Source: Paragonimus skrjabini miyazakii (Eukaryota; Platyhelminthes; Trematoda; Plagiorchiida; Troglotrematidae). From it: DNA of 64,000 bases. The notes below the pieces were generated by a model. That model was not told the origin of the DNA. It did no database searches and saw nothing but the letters and a program-made list of their open reading frames with translations. Below, in pieces: positions 37,552 through 52,500 of the stretch. The stretch's first letter is position 1; the number at the start of each line of letters is the position of its first letter. The DNA lies in NCBI GenBank assembly GCA_014338405.1, contig JTDE01000176.1:137615-201614 (forward strand). Direction: 5' to 3'. Both the position numbers and the translations under genes were made by a program.

Positions 37552-40500
37552 GATAATCGGTCAAGAATCTGTTGATAAACCGGACAAGAACTGTCGAGAT
37601 CTCTCAGTCAAATCGAAAACTTAGGGCTGAACTTCATTAGTGAAGACTGGAAGCAAACAATGATCGAAACTAATTCGCAGGTGAAGGCGTATGTATAGGT
37701 GTGATATTTGTTTAGTATACCGCCAGAATCGGTTGAATATACACACGGAATACCTTACTTAGAGCTCGGTCATAAAAAGAGGACGGCATCGGCATGGTTC
37801 GAAGCGTTTTTGTTCCTCAAACTCTAATTCACAACTAATTTTCAGTGAACGTTTTTGTCTATCGCACTGAGACAAGAGATTCCCATTAGTGGGCAAGATA
37901 TCCTTACCGCTATAGAGCCAACACATGCGCCGTAATACCCCCGTTTTTTATTATGGCTAGCACATTGCTGAACATTCTTCTGCGGGTATACAATAACCAT
38001 GATCTGATATCCGTGCGCACTTTCTGTCATTCCGTTAATTAGTGTCTGCTTACAGTGTGATTTGTCGGTAGTATTTGTTCTGTACCCACACTTTGTGTTC
38101 CAGCTGTGTTGAAAGTGTTTTCGGTGTTTACCAAGTCACGTAGTAAAAAATTATTTGTTCACAAAAAAGATATCAGCCCTAGATCACCCTCGAGCTCACA
38201 TTATTCATCTGTCTTGGACGTGACGGGAAATTATATGTAGTGAAAATCTGATTCGAAATAGTGGCGTTAGTGTATAGGGTATTGACTCCGTAGGGACTGA
38301 AATATTTCACTATAATCGGTGTGAAACTTACCAGATGCTAGGCTATGCATTTTCAACCTACTGCCCCATTTTTAAGTTTATTCCATAAAAGTACGGGTCT
38401 CCAGAATCTGCTCAAAGTTCATCAGTATTTCGGGTAAATTACCATACACGAAGATGCATTTTCAACAAACATTGTTTTTATACATTCTGATATCTGATTG
38501 ACATAACTAATTCGTTCAAAAAGTAAACAAGGACAGAATATTTTTCATAGAAACACGGATCACATCAGTGGGTTGGATTCAAAAGTTTACGTAGGTTGAT
38601 CTCGTTCCATTATAATAGCTTTGCAGGTTAAACGGTCTGTTTTTGACCGTGTGGATGTGAATAGAGTGATCAGCCTTCACAATTATCAAACTGTGACATA
38701 AACCAAAAACAACACACCCAATGAAACCCGTAGATGACGACTGAACTGATTCACAATGGTTCTTCTCAGACGAAACGAAGAATAGTGTTTATAAATAGCA
38801 ATTAGTAGAACGGCTGAAAAAGCCCTGCTGGAATACGAAATTCAGCGATCTGTTGCATGCATTAAAAACCAGCCATCATCTTTGTAACCGTGATCTGAAA
38901 GAATCGTGCTGTGCGTCAAAATCACAGATGCGATTGCCTGCAGAGAGATAGGCAATCTGCTTTAAATCCACCCTGGTAAGATTGGTTGAGTGCATCAGAC
39001 ATGACGCCTATTAACTTGAACCTCCATTGGGTTGAAGGAAGAAAATATTGATGAACGCTTACTCCCAGATTATATTAGACTGAGTGGAATATGGGTAGGA
39101 AACTGTCGGAAAGTTAAAGTTCAAGATCCCTTAAATAAAAACAGTCTGGACTAATTATAGATCATTGAGAATTTCGCACTGATGAACTTAGTGAATAGGG
39201 AATCACACTTTGAGACGGCTAACATCGTCCAAGTCCATATATTTAAACGTATATCATGATTTGTATATATCTCACCAATATATTATTAAGCTAGATTAGT
39301 AACCGGGTGTTTTCCGGGCTGTCGGTTGTTTGTTTCATCAACATACTAATATGTTCATTACAAGAAAAAGTGATTGCGTTGATTTTTTCTGTCAAATAAC
39401 TGGATATTTTTTAACTCTCCGGTTTAAATCATCGGCTTTATACTCATTTGTTAATGAAGCATGAAACCCTAGACCATAACTGTTGACCTACTCACTACAC
39501 ACTCAGTAAGAAGCTGTATGGGGCAGTGGGTTGTTTTACTAAAACCCAGGTTCAATATGTTTCTAGTGGAACTTGCTTGCTTCCTGGTCATACTGAGTAA
39601 TATTCCTTAGATTATTTGTTATTATTAAGTTCTGTTTACATCTGCACCCGTGATAATTCCGAATACAGTTAGCCGATTCGGTCTTCTTATAGTTACACTC
39701 GTCATCGTCTACACTCCTATGAGGTCATTCATTTGAAAGCCACTAACAACATGCTTCGTGGAATGGCGACGATTTACTATGAAAATTGTCCATACACTTG
39801 TTGTCTGAAAATTTACCATATTATTTTCAATTATGCGTAAATATTTAGTAATTCTGGAGCGACATCCAATCAACATTTTGGTCAACTAACACTAAACCAG
39901 AAGCCCAACTGGCCTTCCTTTTCTTTAACATGTCTTGAAGACACAGGCGTCAATGCAAAAGGTTTATGGAATACTATTTTACTTTGGGCCAATCAACGTG
40001 AAAAAGTACAACTGCCACGAGTAACAGTAAAAATAAGCTGCAAACCAGCTGTATTGCCATTACGTTTTCTCATTCAATTCAACACATCAACCGTCTCCTT
40101 TCTGAATCGCCCAAACTACGAAAACTTGTTTGCTGTTCATAGTGTGAGCGCCTAACTGAACGACGATTATCATGCAACCTGAATTTGTGCCCGTTCTGGA
40201 CCCGGAAGCAATACTCATAATCATTAACCTAATCACGTCAATATTACAGGCAATATTTGCACAACTGTAGTGATTTCTCAAGCGAAAACTTGGGAACCGT
40301 TGATGAACACTGCAAATGCAACAATAAGAAAATTGTATACATTGACTGTTTTTAATTTCAAATATCGAGCTTCCTTAGAAGAATAGTTATAAGAATGAGT
40401 TGAAAATGAAAGCAATGTTGAGATCAGAACGCGTGCTATCTGTTTCAGTTTTCTATCATACAGTCGATGAGTAAACAGGTTTGAGTCAGCTAGCCGAAAC

Positions 40501-43500
40501 TATCGCAATGTTTTTTTCATCTGGAAGCAATTGAAGGCCACAGACTTCGCAAGAGATAACATGAAAAATAATGTTTACTTTTCCAGAACCCCTACGGAAT
40601 AGGAGGGTACCTCCATGAAAGATGCACTGTGTTCACTGAGCACGAAACCATGCTGAACAAATAAACTTCGATTGTTTCGACAGTGGCGATTGCAAGATAA
40701 ATCACAAGCCACCATCGCTCTACGACAAAGCTGATCTATGTTTTGTAACATCCAAAATGCTGAAAGCTTCAATCTCCGAGAGGTTTTTGGCAGGGTTGCA
40801 CTTAAATAACGTGACTCATTTTAAGATTAAACGTATCAACAAAATTCGCTTTGCTTTTAACTAATGCATTCTATAGGTTCTGAGATTGGTTGCATTCGGC
40901 AAATCAAAATGACTCCAGTCGGCTTTAAATAACAAGCCGGTCGTACAACTGCGAACTGGATTTCCTACACAGTTTCTAAAGTTAATCAACCTCCAATCAT
41001 TCGGTGATAATTTCATTTTTATTCAATGAACGACATCTTGATTAATCCTCTCAGTTCCGTTACATAGAAAATGTTGTCAAGAAATTTGAACAGTTTATTT
41101 GATGTTTCTCCCCCATTTCTATAAAGTTTCTATAGGCTTTATTGATAATTCCAAATAACTTGGACTACTACTTGCGTGTAAAAAGCGCCACATCTGTTTG
41201 CTTTGTAAACTTAGTCCGTATGTTTACTCTTGGCCGAAATAAGTGCGTTCAATCTGTTACTGAAGTAAATACTCAGTTGTGCAAACAAAAGTGTGAGTTT
41301 CCGCTCAAGTTGGTTATAGCGTGCAATGAATCATATTTCTGCTCTCCGCAATGAACCAAAAGCTCAAATTAGTTGACGTCATGATCACAGATACTGCAAG
41401 GCTCCGTTGGAATCAGAGATTGGAGAATAGCCCAAAGCAATCTACTAGTATTGTGTTTATAAACTTTTGAGCCGGTGCAACAAAAGTCAAAACAGCTCAA
41501 TAGGCGCGCTAAAAGCCTCTTTTCCCGGTAAGTGTAAATTGACTATTATGCTGTGAATTCAAAGAAACTCAACTTTGTGCTAGTTTGATTAATTTCGACT
41601 CATTAATAGCATACAGAGTTGCTAAAACGATCTTGGCTATCAGACTGAAACCTACCCAGGGTTCACGCAAAAGTGCTCGCAGAACAATGAGAAGACGTGA
41701 ATCATGTTAGTTTCTTCGCAGCCACCAAGGAAGTTTATACTTAACTTACTGTCCGGTTTTCTCATTGGTCCACGTAAATTGACTGAATAGATAGCCTGCT
41801 TATGATGGACCGCTCCACACACGAACTAAATGAACCAAACTGAAACTGTTTTCTTCAAGTTGTCCAATCGATACGAGTATGATGTGTGTGCCTCCCTAAT
41901 TGTACGCCCTGCCTGTCAATCTAATCTTTCATCCACAATCTTTGGTTTTCTGACGCTTGATCTGATGTTGAAAAGTTGTCACATGTTCATGGGCGATCAC
42001 AATGCACGATATGTAACGCGACTGAAGATAACGCGGTTCACATATCCTTGGCGTTTCTCAGCAGGATTCTTATTTCTAACTTCCCGTGAGCCTGATTTGT
42101 GGATGCATCTAAAACGCCAGCACGTGCAGGCTTCTAGTTACATGAACTTTTTATCTATAAACCTACTCACTGCTTTATTTATGTGCTCGTTGTTTTTATT
42201 GTCCCTACCGTTTGATATTAATAGGTCAACGCCAACTGGTTTTCCAATACAGTGTTCGATTGTATGGAGTACACAAAGAATTGAATTCGAGCATAGCCAC
42301 CCACCTGATAGTTACATGTTTAAACAATGCTGAAAAGACGTTTATATCAAAAAACCGTTATTAATTTCTTATCAAGTTCATCGATGTGCCACATTTACAC
42401 GGACTGCAGCGAACTTATTTTCCTCTGCTTTAAACTGCAATAATTATTCAGGAACCATTTGCCATTTATTTTGCCTTGGGCAGTCCCATCGCGAAGAATA
42501 TTCTCTCGCATTCAATTACTGTACGTCAGAAGAAAGACATCTCCTTCACATTTTTTCCCAACCACTCTAAAGTCGTATACAACGAGTTTTGTTTAGCACT
42601 TCGTTTTAAGAAAATCTGTGTGAAAGGGCGTAATTTCACACCACCACCACGCTGATAATCCTATCGGTCAAATAACGCGCGTTCATTGTCTCCAAGTTGA
42701 TTCCTATGAGATTGGATTCTGGTGCAAAAACAAACACAATTCAACTGGCTGTTTAAAATCAGGCAACCATGTACACGTGATAACTAGTCATTTCAGAAAC
42801 ACAAAAGTTTTGTTGTACCAAGGTGAAGTGGAGTGATTATATTTTTTGGGTGGATGATATGATCTGAAATACAGCACCAGAAGAGACAGGTTGTTTCTTG
42901 TAGGCCACTTGGTACCTTTATGAAATCATGTTTTGTCGCAAAACAAGTAGAACCTAATATTGGCAAGCACGCAATAAGTAAGGCAGGACACGTTGTTCTA
43001 TCGTGAAACCAATGTAGCAACGGGTATTAACACTGATGCCGTACCTTGAAAATGGATAATGTATTTAATCATTTCTTAATGTTGACCTCGCTCCACAACA
43101 TAAAAATATGTATAAGGTTCCCAATACGACTTTCATTTGATTCAAAACGCCTTTGTGGAACTGTGCATAATGTGTCAGTTAAACCTCGATACTGTTTGTT
43201 TCCTTAACTTCGGGATTCCAAAGTCGATGGCCTATTTTTAAAGAGTGTACGTAATTTTACAAGAAAACCCAGGAGGAACCACACATCCAGTTATGTGCAC
43301 ATTCATGCTTTTAACAACTAGAACGACCGAACATAGAAACTTGCGCCTGTTTAAACACAAAAACTATGCATGGAGTCAGGCAATAATGCGTATCCCAAAA
43401 TAACGACATGCGAACTTGATGTACGTCAGCATACGGTGTCACGAGCTAGGAAAATCCCAGAGTTTACGCTTATTAAAAGTGAATATGTCAGTTTACAATC

Positions 43501-46500
43501 TACAATACGCTCTAGAGGTACAAAATGTTGGCTTCCAAGAAAAAAATCAATACTCGTAGATATAAATATAGTAATTTTTTTCAGTTTCTCTTGCATTTGT
43601 GAATGGAAATTAAGTTGTACATGAATAGACAGCAACAGAAGTGACGCTTAACATTTGTCAAAGCTTATGCTACTTAATTTGTTCGTATCCATAGAGGAAG
43701 TATATTATGGCAATGAATTTATTTCTCCCAGTTTCGCATCACATCTCAAACGTGATAATATTTTGTGAAATGCTTGATTGACGGGTCAGAGAAAATGTTA
43801 CTGATAAACAACTTGGAAAAACTGGATCGGACCCATCCGCAAAAATCTAAAATTTGAATAGGTTAGAGCCAGCAAATAAACAGGATGCCATGAAGCAGCA
43901 TTTGTGATGTTACGATGTCGCGTTGAGAGTTCAGAAACAGACAAGGTTGTTAAGTTTAAAAATAGTATCCTAGCCATTTTTCAAGACTACCTCCTGTCAC
44001 TTCATTTAGACAGTCCATTATAAAATTTCATTAAGATACATTATTTAAATTGTTTAGGCGGTTGTCAGGTTAGTTGCGTTCGCGTTACATTGAATGAACT
44101 GTGGTACTTTCACCTAGTGATTGTTGCCTGTGTTTTTTACAATTATCTGAAACGAAGTTTAATTTAAAAAAATCATCACGTGGACAACACCTTAAGACAA
44201 GTAGAGTTTGAGACATGTAACTATCACCGAACTGAAGATAAAATGCGATAAGGTTAGAGTGACAACGGCAAATACGTGTACGTACGTTCGTGAGCTGTTG
44301 GTAATGTGCGTCCTCTTGTGACAATGTTCAAGAGACGCAATATATCGGAACTGTTCATATTCTTATATATTTTGAAGCAGACCTTAGTCAACTGCATCTA
44401 TCCCAATATGAAACACTGAGTATGGCTGGTTATCTATTATTTCGTAAAACTGGCATAACCTTTACGTTTTCTTTGGTGAAATTTAGCCAAAAACAATTGT
44501 TTGTTGTCCCTTATTGAGAAAATTTAACCGGCATACTCCTATCACATATGCTAACACATCTCGGGGTTCGATGGCGACAAATTTCTTGATAACTAATTAC
44601 TGCTCATTACAATCTGCAAATGAATGCACCAGTGAGATAACTGACTTTGTGCACAGAGTTAAGTGTCCTGGAGGCATGTACTGATCTATAGACTTCATTG
44701 AATCTGAGCTTCAAGGCAAAATTACCACCACAAGTGAATTATTGTCATCAGAAGGGTACCTGTCTCAAAATGAAATATCGAGAACAACTATTTACCTACT
44801 GGTATTTCCTGTCAGTGACAGGATGGACAACGTTCTATTCTTGTAAACGTCATTCATTATGCATATATATTGACCAAGGGGTCACAGTTGATAAGTAACG
44901 AAACGCACAGTCAAAACAATCTTTGGGTAGGTAGTAGTCGAAGGTTTGTCATTTAAACATTACATGAGCCAAACGTCAGGGAATGGTTGACCGGCAGTTG
45001 GTATCCTTTCTGTTCAGTGCGGGAATGAACTTTTAAAGGGAGAGTTATCGCAATACCTTGGTAAATGTATGCTGAAGTCTTGAATTACTTATGCATTTTG
45101 GGCTGTTACTCGCTGTGGTGCCTAAAACATAACATGCTGACGTTGGCTTGATAACACGAGTAAAAGCTGTGCTGTGCAATGGAATATCGATCGTTACATT
45201 TTGTTTAAATAGTCTGTATTAGTAAAATAAACTCAACAGTCAACGGAATAGTTGAAGGCACACATTGCCTGAGGCATGCAGTGAGAACAATGTAATCGGT
45301 GCTCAGTAATAACTCACACTTCTCTGTCTGCGTAATGTTTCGAAATAAAGTTAACTATTAATCTTGTTAGGCCGCACTATGATAAGTTTTTGATCCCCTT
45401 AGACAAACCCTTCATAACAAGACAAATATAATCAGCTATTCTGCAACCGTCGGAACGAACGATGAATATAGCAAATATTCATTTGGACAAAAGTTCGACG
45501 TGAACCGACGTTATAAAATGAGGCTGGAGTAGGTTGTGGTAAATTTTTCTCTCCAAAATTATATTTTCGTGTGTATCAGACCTGTTTCAGTAGTAGATGC
45601 TATAGTCCAGCATTATGGTGTGCCCAGGGGGTTCGACTCAGGATTCGCTATTTTGTCTTCGATATTTCAACTCCTCTTGTTGAGCCAATCGCCGCAATTT
45701 TATTACGAACCAGCTCTCAGGGAGAATTTGGATGCATTTTGCAGTAAGGGTTTAGCCAGAGGTATCAACCATTCTATTCTGGCAAACCTAGTCCATGAAC
45801 TGACTGCAAACTCGTACATTCCGGTCCAGCAAAACATTCGTACCTATAACCAACTTAGCAATCACAAAACGCACACAATCTCTCGTTTCATTCATGCATC
45901 GAGCGATGCACCAGATGGAATAGTATTACTTACGAACAACTTTTGTCGAATGTTCAAATGACACCACCAGACGTCCGAATGTAGACGTGGGCCTCGATTG
46001 TTTCCAAAATTCAAACTAAAACTAGCCATGAGACGCAAGTCTAGAATGCATTTTCGTCTTTCTTTAGATGTTGTGGCTTATTTTACTGCAGATTAGAAGT
46101 CCCAAACTATTTGCTGTTAACTTCTGGACAACTAAGTGCACGCAAAGGTCATAGAAATAACGGAGAACGGTATCGCACGTCGACATTCCAGGCGGTCGTG
46201 TGTTTTAATCTTGGGCCTGCCTAGCGCTGGCTAAACCCAATTGAGTCGAACATACTACTCACTTCTTCACTGGTTTTCTGCGTAAATATTCATTGCAATA
46301 GGTTACCTGCTTTCCAAACGGAGCCAGGTAAAAACGTGTCATATTTTGGCGAAATTCAACTTGTAAACAGCAAGGGCTTCGGTTATTCACCACAAAGTTT
46401 CCATTCGGTATTTCCTTCAAATACCACATAAAATTAAGCCAAATTATTGAAGCACACGTTAACGTATGCCATGTTAACATTCCTGTGGTTGTTCCAGTGA

Positions 46501-49500
46501 GGTCGGGTTTTTCAACTTGGTCATTCTATGATTTTTACGTCACTTTGGGAATGTGTGAGTATATAATTTCAACAAAGAACGTTTTCCCTTGTAAAGCCTA
46601 CGGCTTAATGTCGAAGTTCGTTGTACACAAATGTGCTTCCGCCATTTGTGCATTCTGAACGAAGCTAGTTCCTAGCCACCATCTTGGAAAAGCTTCTGGG
46701 TATGCTGGTTTATATTGCAGAAGTTAAGTACATCTGACTTCACTGATTCCTCGAACTCACTACAAATAACGTGTGTTAAAGTGTATGCGGTGGTTTAAGA
46801 TTTCCAACAGAAATGATCGTCACTGATTTGCAGATCAGCAGAAAGTAGTTCTTCAAACAAACGTCATTATTCATCAATCGTTAAAAGTCTTTGGCTTCTT
46901 TTGGTAGGACTGATGTTTTTTTAGCCATTCTGTTAATTAGGTCTTAATGGAAATTTAAGCGGGTGCCGTTTATATATTATGTCGGTATCGGTTACCCGTC
47001 TACTGAAAAACAAAATGTTTCAGAGACAGTCTGTCTGCACTTCTTTTGAAAGGTTTCCTGATAAACATAACTTTGACTATGCCATGCATTTGGGTTTTGT
47101 TAGTCGGTTTTTTTGACCTTGAACCTAGTTCAACCCTATTATTGACTTTCAGTTTTATACAACTAAAAACGTAAATAATACCTGAGGTACATAATCATAC
47201 GGTTTGAAGCAAGATATATTCATAACACATCTATATAAACACACCATGCATAAACATCTACTGAACTGTGGAAAAATCAGGTTTTAACATAACGATTTCG
47301 AAAGTGTTGTCATAAAAGAAAAATCAAGCGTTTTCGTGCACTTATAATTAACAGCCTAAAACAAGTGCCATTCCACCCGAAATTATACTTGTTGTCGGAA
47401 TAATTGGCATGATTGTTGACAGAGAGGCATAATCATGCTACGCATATATCAAAAGTTATGTAATTTGTGAGTAGCTATTAGAAAAAAAATAATTATGGAA
47501 CTGCAAGCATTTGTCATCTAGTTTTACTCTAAAATTTGCAACCTTTCATCGAAGTAACAAACAACAAACTCACTGAAAAATGAATAGATTTCAAACATGC
47601 GTCATCTTGTTGGAATAGTTGATTGCTTAAACTGGCAACATGGTTTTCTGCAGACCTTGACGAACATATACTGATACACAATATACGACATTCATTAGAA
47701 ATATTTATATTGCAGTTGCATTTATCCTCTTGCAGAAAAATGTCTTACGCGCAAAGAAATTTCCAAGTCCATTAGGCTTACTACGAAAATGCAATTGCCT
47801 GTAATTACTGGTTAATAAAATCTATTGCACAACGAGCTTGATTGCATCCAACATTTTGTAAAATTGGCATGATTGAGAAGTTACAACATGTTTTTTACCG
47901 TTGCTATTTATTGACAAATTTAGTGAGAACGTTTTCAAGAAAACACTTTAATATCAGTTTCAGGAAGGTCTCGAATAGGGAAATAGGTGAGCCATTGCAT
48001 TCAAAATATATATCATTAAGCGATATTTGACAGTGACTGCAGACGGATGACCAGAATCACAAAACAGAACCCGAAAGAGAGCGTTGATTAATGTAAATGG
48101 AAGATTTTATATGAACACGATACGATCGAAATTAGAGGAAACAGTACACAAATACAATACCTCCTAACGTTTTATTTCCCAGTCTAATCTGAATATAAAA
48201 ATATCAGGGTAAGTGATCGGTTGCGAATATATGAACAAAGAAAATATGTGACTATACTTCGACTTATCTCACTCTTCATTCTCAACATGTGGTTTCCATG
48301 GAAAATGGGAGCCTGATCAAGCAGCTGAACTATCATGCTCGTAAACAAAGTGTTGTTTAAAAGTTACCGTTGGTTCTGTCGATTTTGCTAGCGCAACCGT
48401 TTCAAACAAATTATCTTTACTAGTAGTCTGATGCGTAGTTGATTTTTTCTTTGTGCCCTGCTTGAAAGGACAATCCATCTATATAATTTAATTACAAATA
48501 CTTTGGCAACTTTTCCATCCAAGTGAGATAACGAATTGAGGTTACCTAAAATTGTTGATCACAATGACATAGGAACTGGTTTTATATCATACAAACTACA
48601 CACCGTTTGTTATTGTTTGAAAAACCCCTCTATCCATAAAGTGTAAGCCAAAACTGTTCACCCGTTTATGCAAACAGTCTTGTGAAACTGAAAATTTACT
48701 TTCTTTAAATTGTGCTATATGCTGAATAGTTGGATCAGACCTATTTGTCATATACTACTGAGCTAGTTACAGTTCGTTTACATCATACCGACATTGTAAT
48801 TGTATACTGAGAGCTTGCCACTTCTATGCGCCTAAACACGGTATATGATAGTCGTTTAAACAACAGCTATTGTTTGCCAACTATGAATTGAGCTGTTCGG
48901 ACGAATCGACAGTTTTGCCATTTCATTGAATAGTGATTAGTTCCAAACTGTTAACAAGTTTTCGACTGACGACGGTCTTTACGACGTAAATTCCTGTTGT
49001 AGTTTGTTTTCTGATAATCACGTTCAAGTGGTGTGCAGAATGTGGGTTTAGTTAACAAAGCAAACATCAATTTTTATGTAGTACTCAATGCAAAACATCT
49101 TCAATTTTTTGACAACTGTCGATTAAAGCTGATATACTACCCCTGGAAAATCACCTAAACTAGAGTATCGATTATTTTACAAATGCCTAACTGGCTGTTT
49201 AGAAATAATGGCTAGCACAGTAGTATGACTAGAGGCATTCGTCAGACCAGCTTTGTTGTAAGTCAGTTACGCCCATTGCTGCATTGCAACCTCAGCTTCC
49301 AAAGCAGAGCGAACGTTTTCCCTGTTTGTCACTGTGAATCACATAACGGAACTGCTTCACATTGTCCGTTTGCACACACTCATCCACCTTGTATGCGATG
49401 AGGACGTTAATTGAATTAAAAGGCGACCCGAGAGAAAACTCAACCCATCAAGGTAAATCAAGCTAGACTTCAACTTAATCCATAGAGCGCTTTCAGAAGA

Positions 49501-52500
49501 GTCAAGTTGATTTAATTGCTGCGGTGTTATCGTTTAAAAGAACGAAGTTGTACGGCATTCGATTAAAGGAATTTTGGGTACCAGTAGCCTAAAAATTTCA
49601 AGTTACATGTAGAATTGAGTATGGTTCATCAAGTCATTTATTTTACACAGAGATTGTGCGTGTATTTGTATGACCTAGAGTGCCCATCAGGTTTACAAAA
49701 TTATCTTATCCTTGTAAGTTCTCTTTTGTTTCAATTCATTCTTAGAGCCTAGTTCATGTTCCGTCACAATTGTTCGTGAATACTCATCAGTTTACATAAT
49801 CAACTGCATAATGTAAGCATCACATACTTGACTGCAAAGTCCACCTGAATGATAGATCTAAAGCGAATGCAAGCGTTGCCTATTTTAAACCCATTTGATC
49901 ATATTTTAAACCGGTACGCTGGGAGAATATTTTGTGAAGACCACGTATTAACGTACATATCCGTTATATTTATTTTGTGCACTCATGAAAAACAATTTAT
50001 TCATGTTTCTTCTGAGATGGTTTAGCATTGCACTTTCTGAACATATAACGAACCACAGTGTCATTGGCCAGTAATCAGTCTACATTTCTTATGTGATCGG
50101 AGCCCATTCACGTAGGTGAGCAAGTTGGCCATCGGTATTCGTGTCTCAACAACAAGCATAAACAACCTGACATGGTTTTAATGTTTGACTACTGGGGCTG
50201 TCCAGAATGCCAACCATTAATACACTAGACAACTTTATATCACTGTTACTTTGTTTAGATTCTTAACCAAGTAGTGCTTGTATTACAGCCCTACCATGGG
50301 GGTTTGGTTTTGTTGCCCATATGAACAGTCACTCATATCTACTACTTTATCTTCGAAGCGTTTATTCTCAAGAGTCAAGATGAAACTCACGGATTGAAGC
50401 TTATCACAACAGTTTTTTGCTGTCATAAAATCTTTCACCTTAAAGTCCATATTGTAGTATCTTGTTTGAACTCCCTCAGGTTAATCCCGACTGATGACCA
50501 GTTGAAATGAACATGTTCACAAACGACTTGCTCCTTTTTGCACACTTCGACTCCAGTCACGTTTCACACTTAGAACAGTGTTACTGACAAACTGTCCGAT
50601 CAAACGATTTTCCTGTAAACAAGACAATTCCTGAAAGTAAATTATAAGCTGCATCATGTATATTATCACTTGCTTGAGAGTACGACGGAAGCAAAAGGTT
50701 GCGTATCACTGTTTCATTTTGCTTGGTTCTGTTTGCGTTATCAGTGAGACAGTGAAGTGACAATCCCTGACTCTTATGCTTGAGTTACACCCTTCTGGAT
50801 ACATCTGATTCCTTTAAAGCACCGAATTTCGGTTGATGCACTTGACTTTATTGTATATAAACGAGTTATACCGTAAGTTTGCAGTTAAAATATTTCAACA
50901 ACATTGGAATCCGCAAACGGCAATAGTTATAGCTTTCCATAAAAATGTCAAATAGAAGAAAATTTCCTTAGAAACAACAGAGTCCTTAGTGTGATTATAA
51001 CGTGTTAAACGAACATTTGATGAGTAGTAGCACTTCTATGAAACTTTACATTGAATCATGATATTGACTGATCTACACTCCGTATTCACCGTCACTGCAA
51101 TCGCTATCCAGAGAAACGAAAATCACAGCTTACGATGTAAGGATGAACTTTAAAAAGTCAAACACTCAAAAGTAAAAAACACACTAAGGCTACCAGTACA
51201 TTAGACACAGGGCGCACTAATTCGTCTTCAAAAAAATGATATATTCAATTATTTTTCCCCAGATTAGGATGCATATATTGTCGATGTGTTGTCAAAAACG
51301 TCCTAATGCTTTGCAGTAAAATATCTGTCTTTGGCATTTGGACGGAAAATCTTGCAATCGTCTTAATAGACACTACTTGTATGGTTTGTTACATCTGATT
51401 GATTGTCCCGTATATTTCTTGTTGTATTTGTTTATGAATGCTTTTGATGCATGACACACACTCAGTGGGCCTGTTTCTTTGTTCGAAATAAATTACAAAT
51501 TGTACCCATTGACCGAACGAGATAAGGTTTTCGTTTGTGTCGTGGTCATATGAGTAGACTGTGAACGAAAAAACGATACGTTCAGTGGGGAAAAATTTGA
51601 CTGTCTGGTACATTAACTACAGGAAATCTTTCGAAAACGTGAAGACGAAAATGATCCACTTGGTCGCTTATTGCACCAAAAGCTGAAATGCCCGAACTGG
51701 TTCTTGACGCTAAACATAGTTTGCGGAGTGTGCGAGAAATTTCTTTCGACAGACTTTTCTCGGCTTACTCACAAAAGTCATCCAAAAGTGTTGTTCTCTT
51801 GGCCATCTCCATAACCTAGCCCCACAGGTCACTCGTTACGTTTTCTTCGACATTTCAGTGTGTTCTACAAATGCTTTTTTTATGCTTCCTTTTACCGATG
51901 TCTGTCTGTTTTGTTTATCGGTTGTGCTATGTGTCTACATGCTGAACACCACGGTTCTCCTTCCCATTTGGTCTTCAATCTTTACAACTGTTCTATTATC
52001 ATTTATTTGATTATTAATAAAGTCACTTCACAAAGAACACAACGGCATAAAGTTATAGTAATCGGTAGTTATCTCCATACCGAACTGACGAACCTGAGTG
52101 TATCAGACCATGTTTCTTCGAGTGAGATGATTTCTACGGCCTCTTTCCAGTTTCTACTTCTGAATCTGCCTTTTTGAAGCCAACTTGTTCTCACAGCCTA
52201 TTAGTTATAATAGCAAGTCATCAGTTATATTTTAATGTTGTTTCTCAGAATGATAACTAGGCTGTTAAAGACCAAGTTTGAATTAATAAAAAAAACTTAG
52301 AGCCGTTTCCAACAAATAAAAGCCTCTCACTAAAGGCACTTTTAACATTATGGATGAGTGGGTGCAGATGATAGCACTGTATTCCCAAATTTTGGATTAT
52401 ACACCAAACTGAAAATCAAATAGCCAGTTTACGTGTCAAGATTATCAATGCTCATTCGGACATGGTATCCAACTGGAACTGGTCACGTGCTATTCTCTTC

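Noticed and set aside
41830..42333. 167-codon plus-strand frame with a hydrophobic segment near its middle
   Set aside because: It shows no recognisable domain, splice context or promoter. At this base composition a frame of this length somewhere in six frames of 64 kb is unusual but not remarkable.
45536..45961. 141-codon plus-strand frame, preceded by a pyrimidine-rich GTATCAG site
   Set aside because: No motif or homology recognised, and about one frame of this size is expected by chance.
49230..49570. Possible end of a non-LTR retrotransposon RT (AFVRP- and YAH-like residues)
   Set aside because: The similarity covers only a few residues with a stop inside, and the following translation does not continue the RT pattern.
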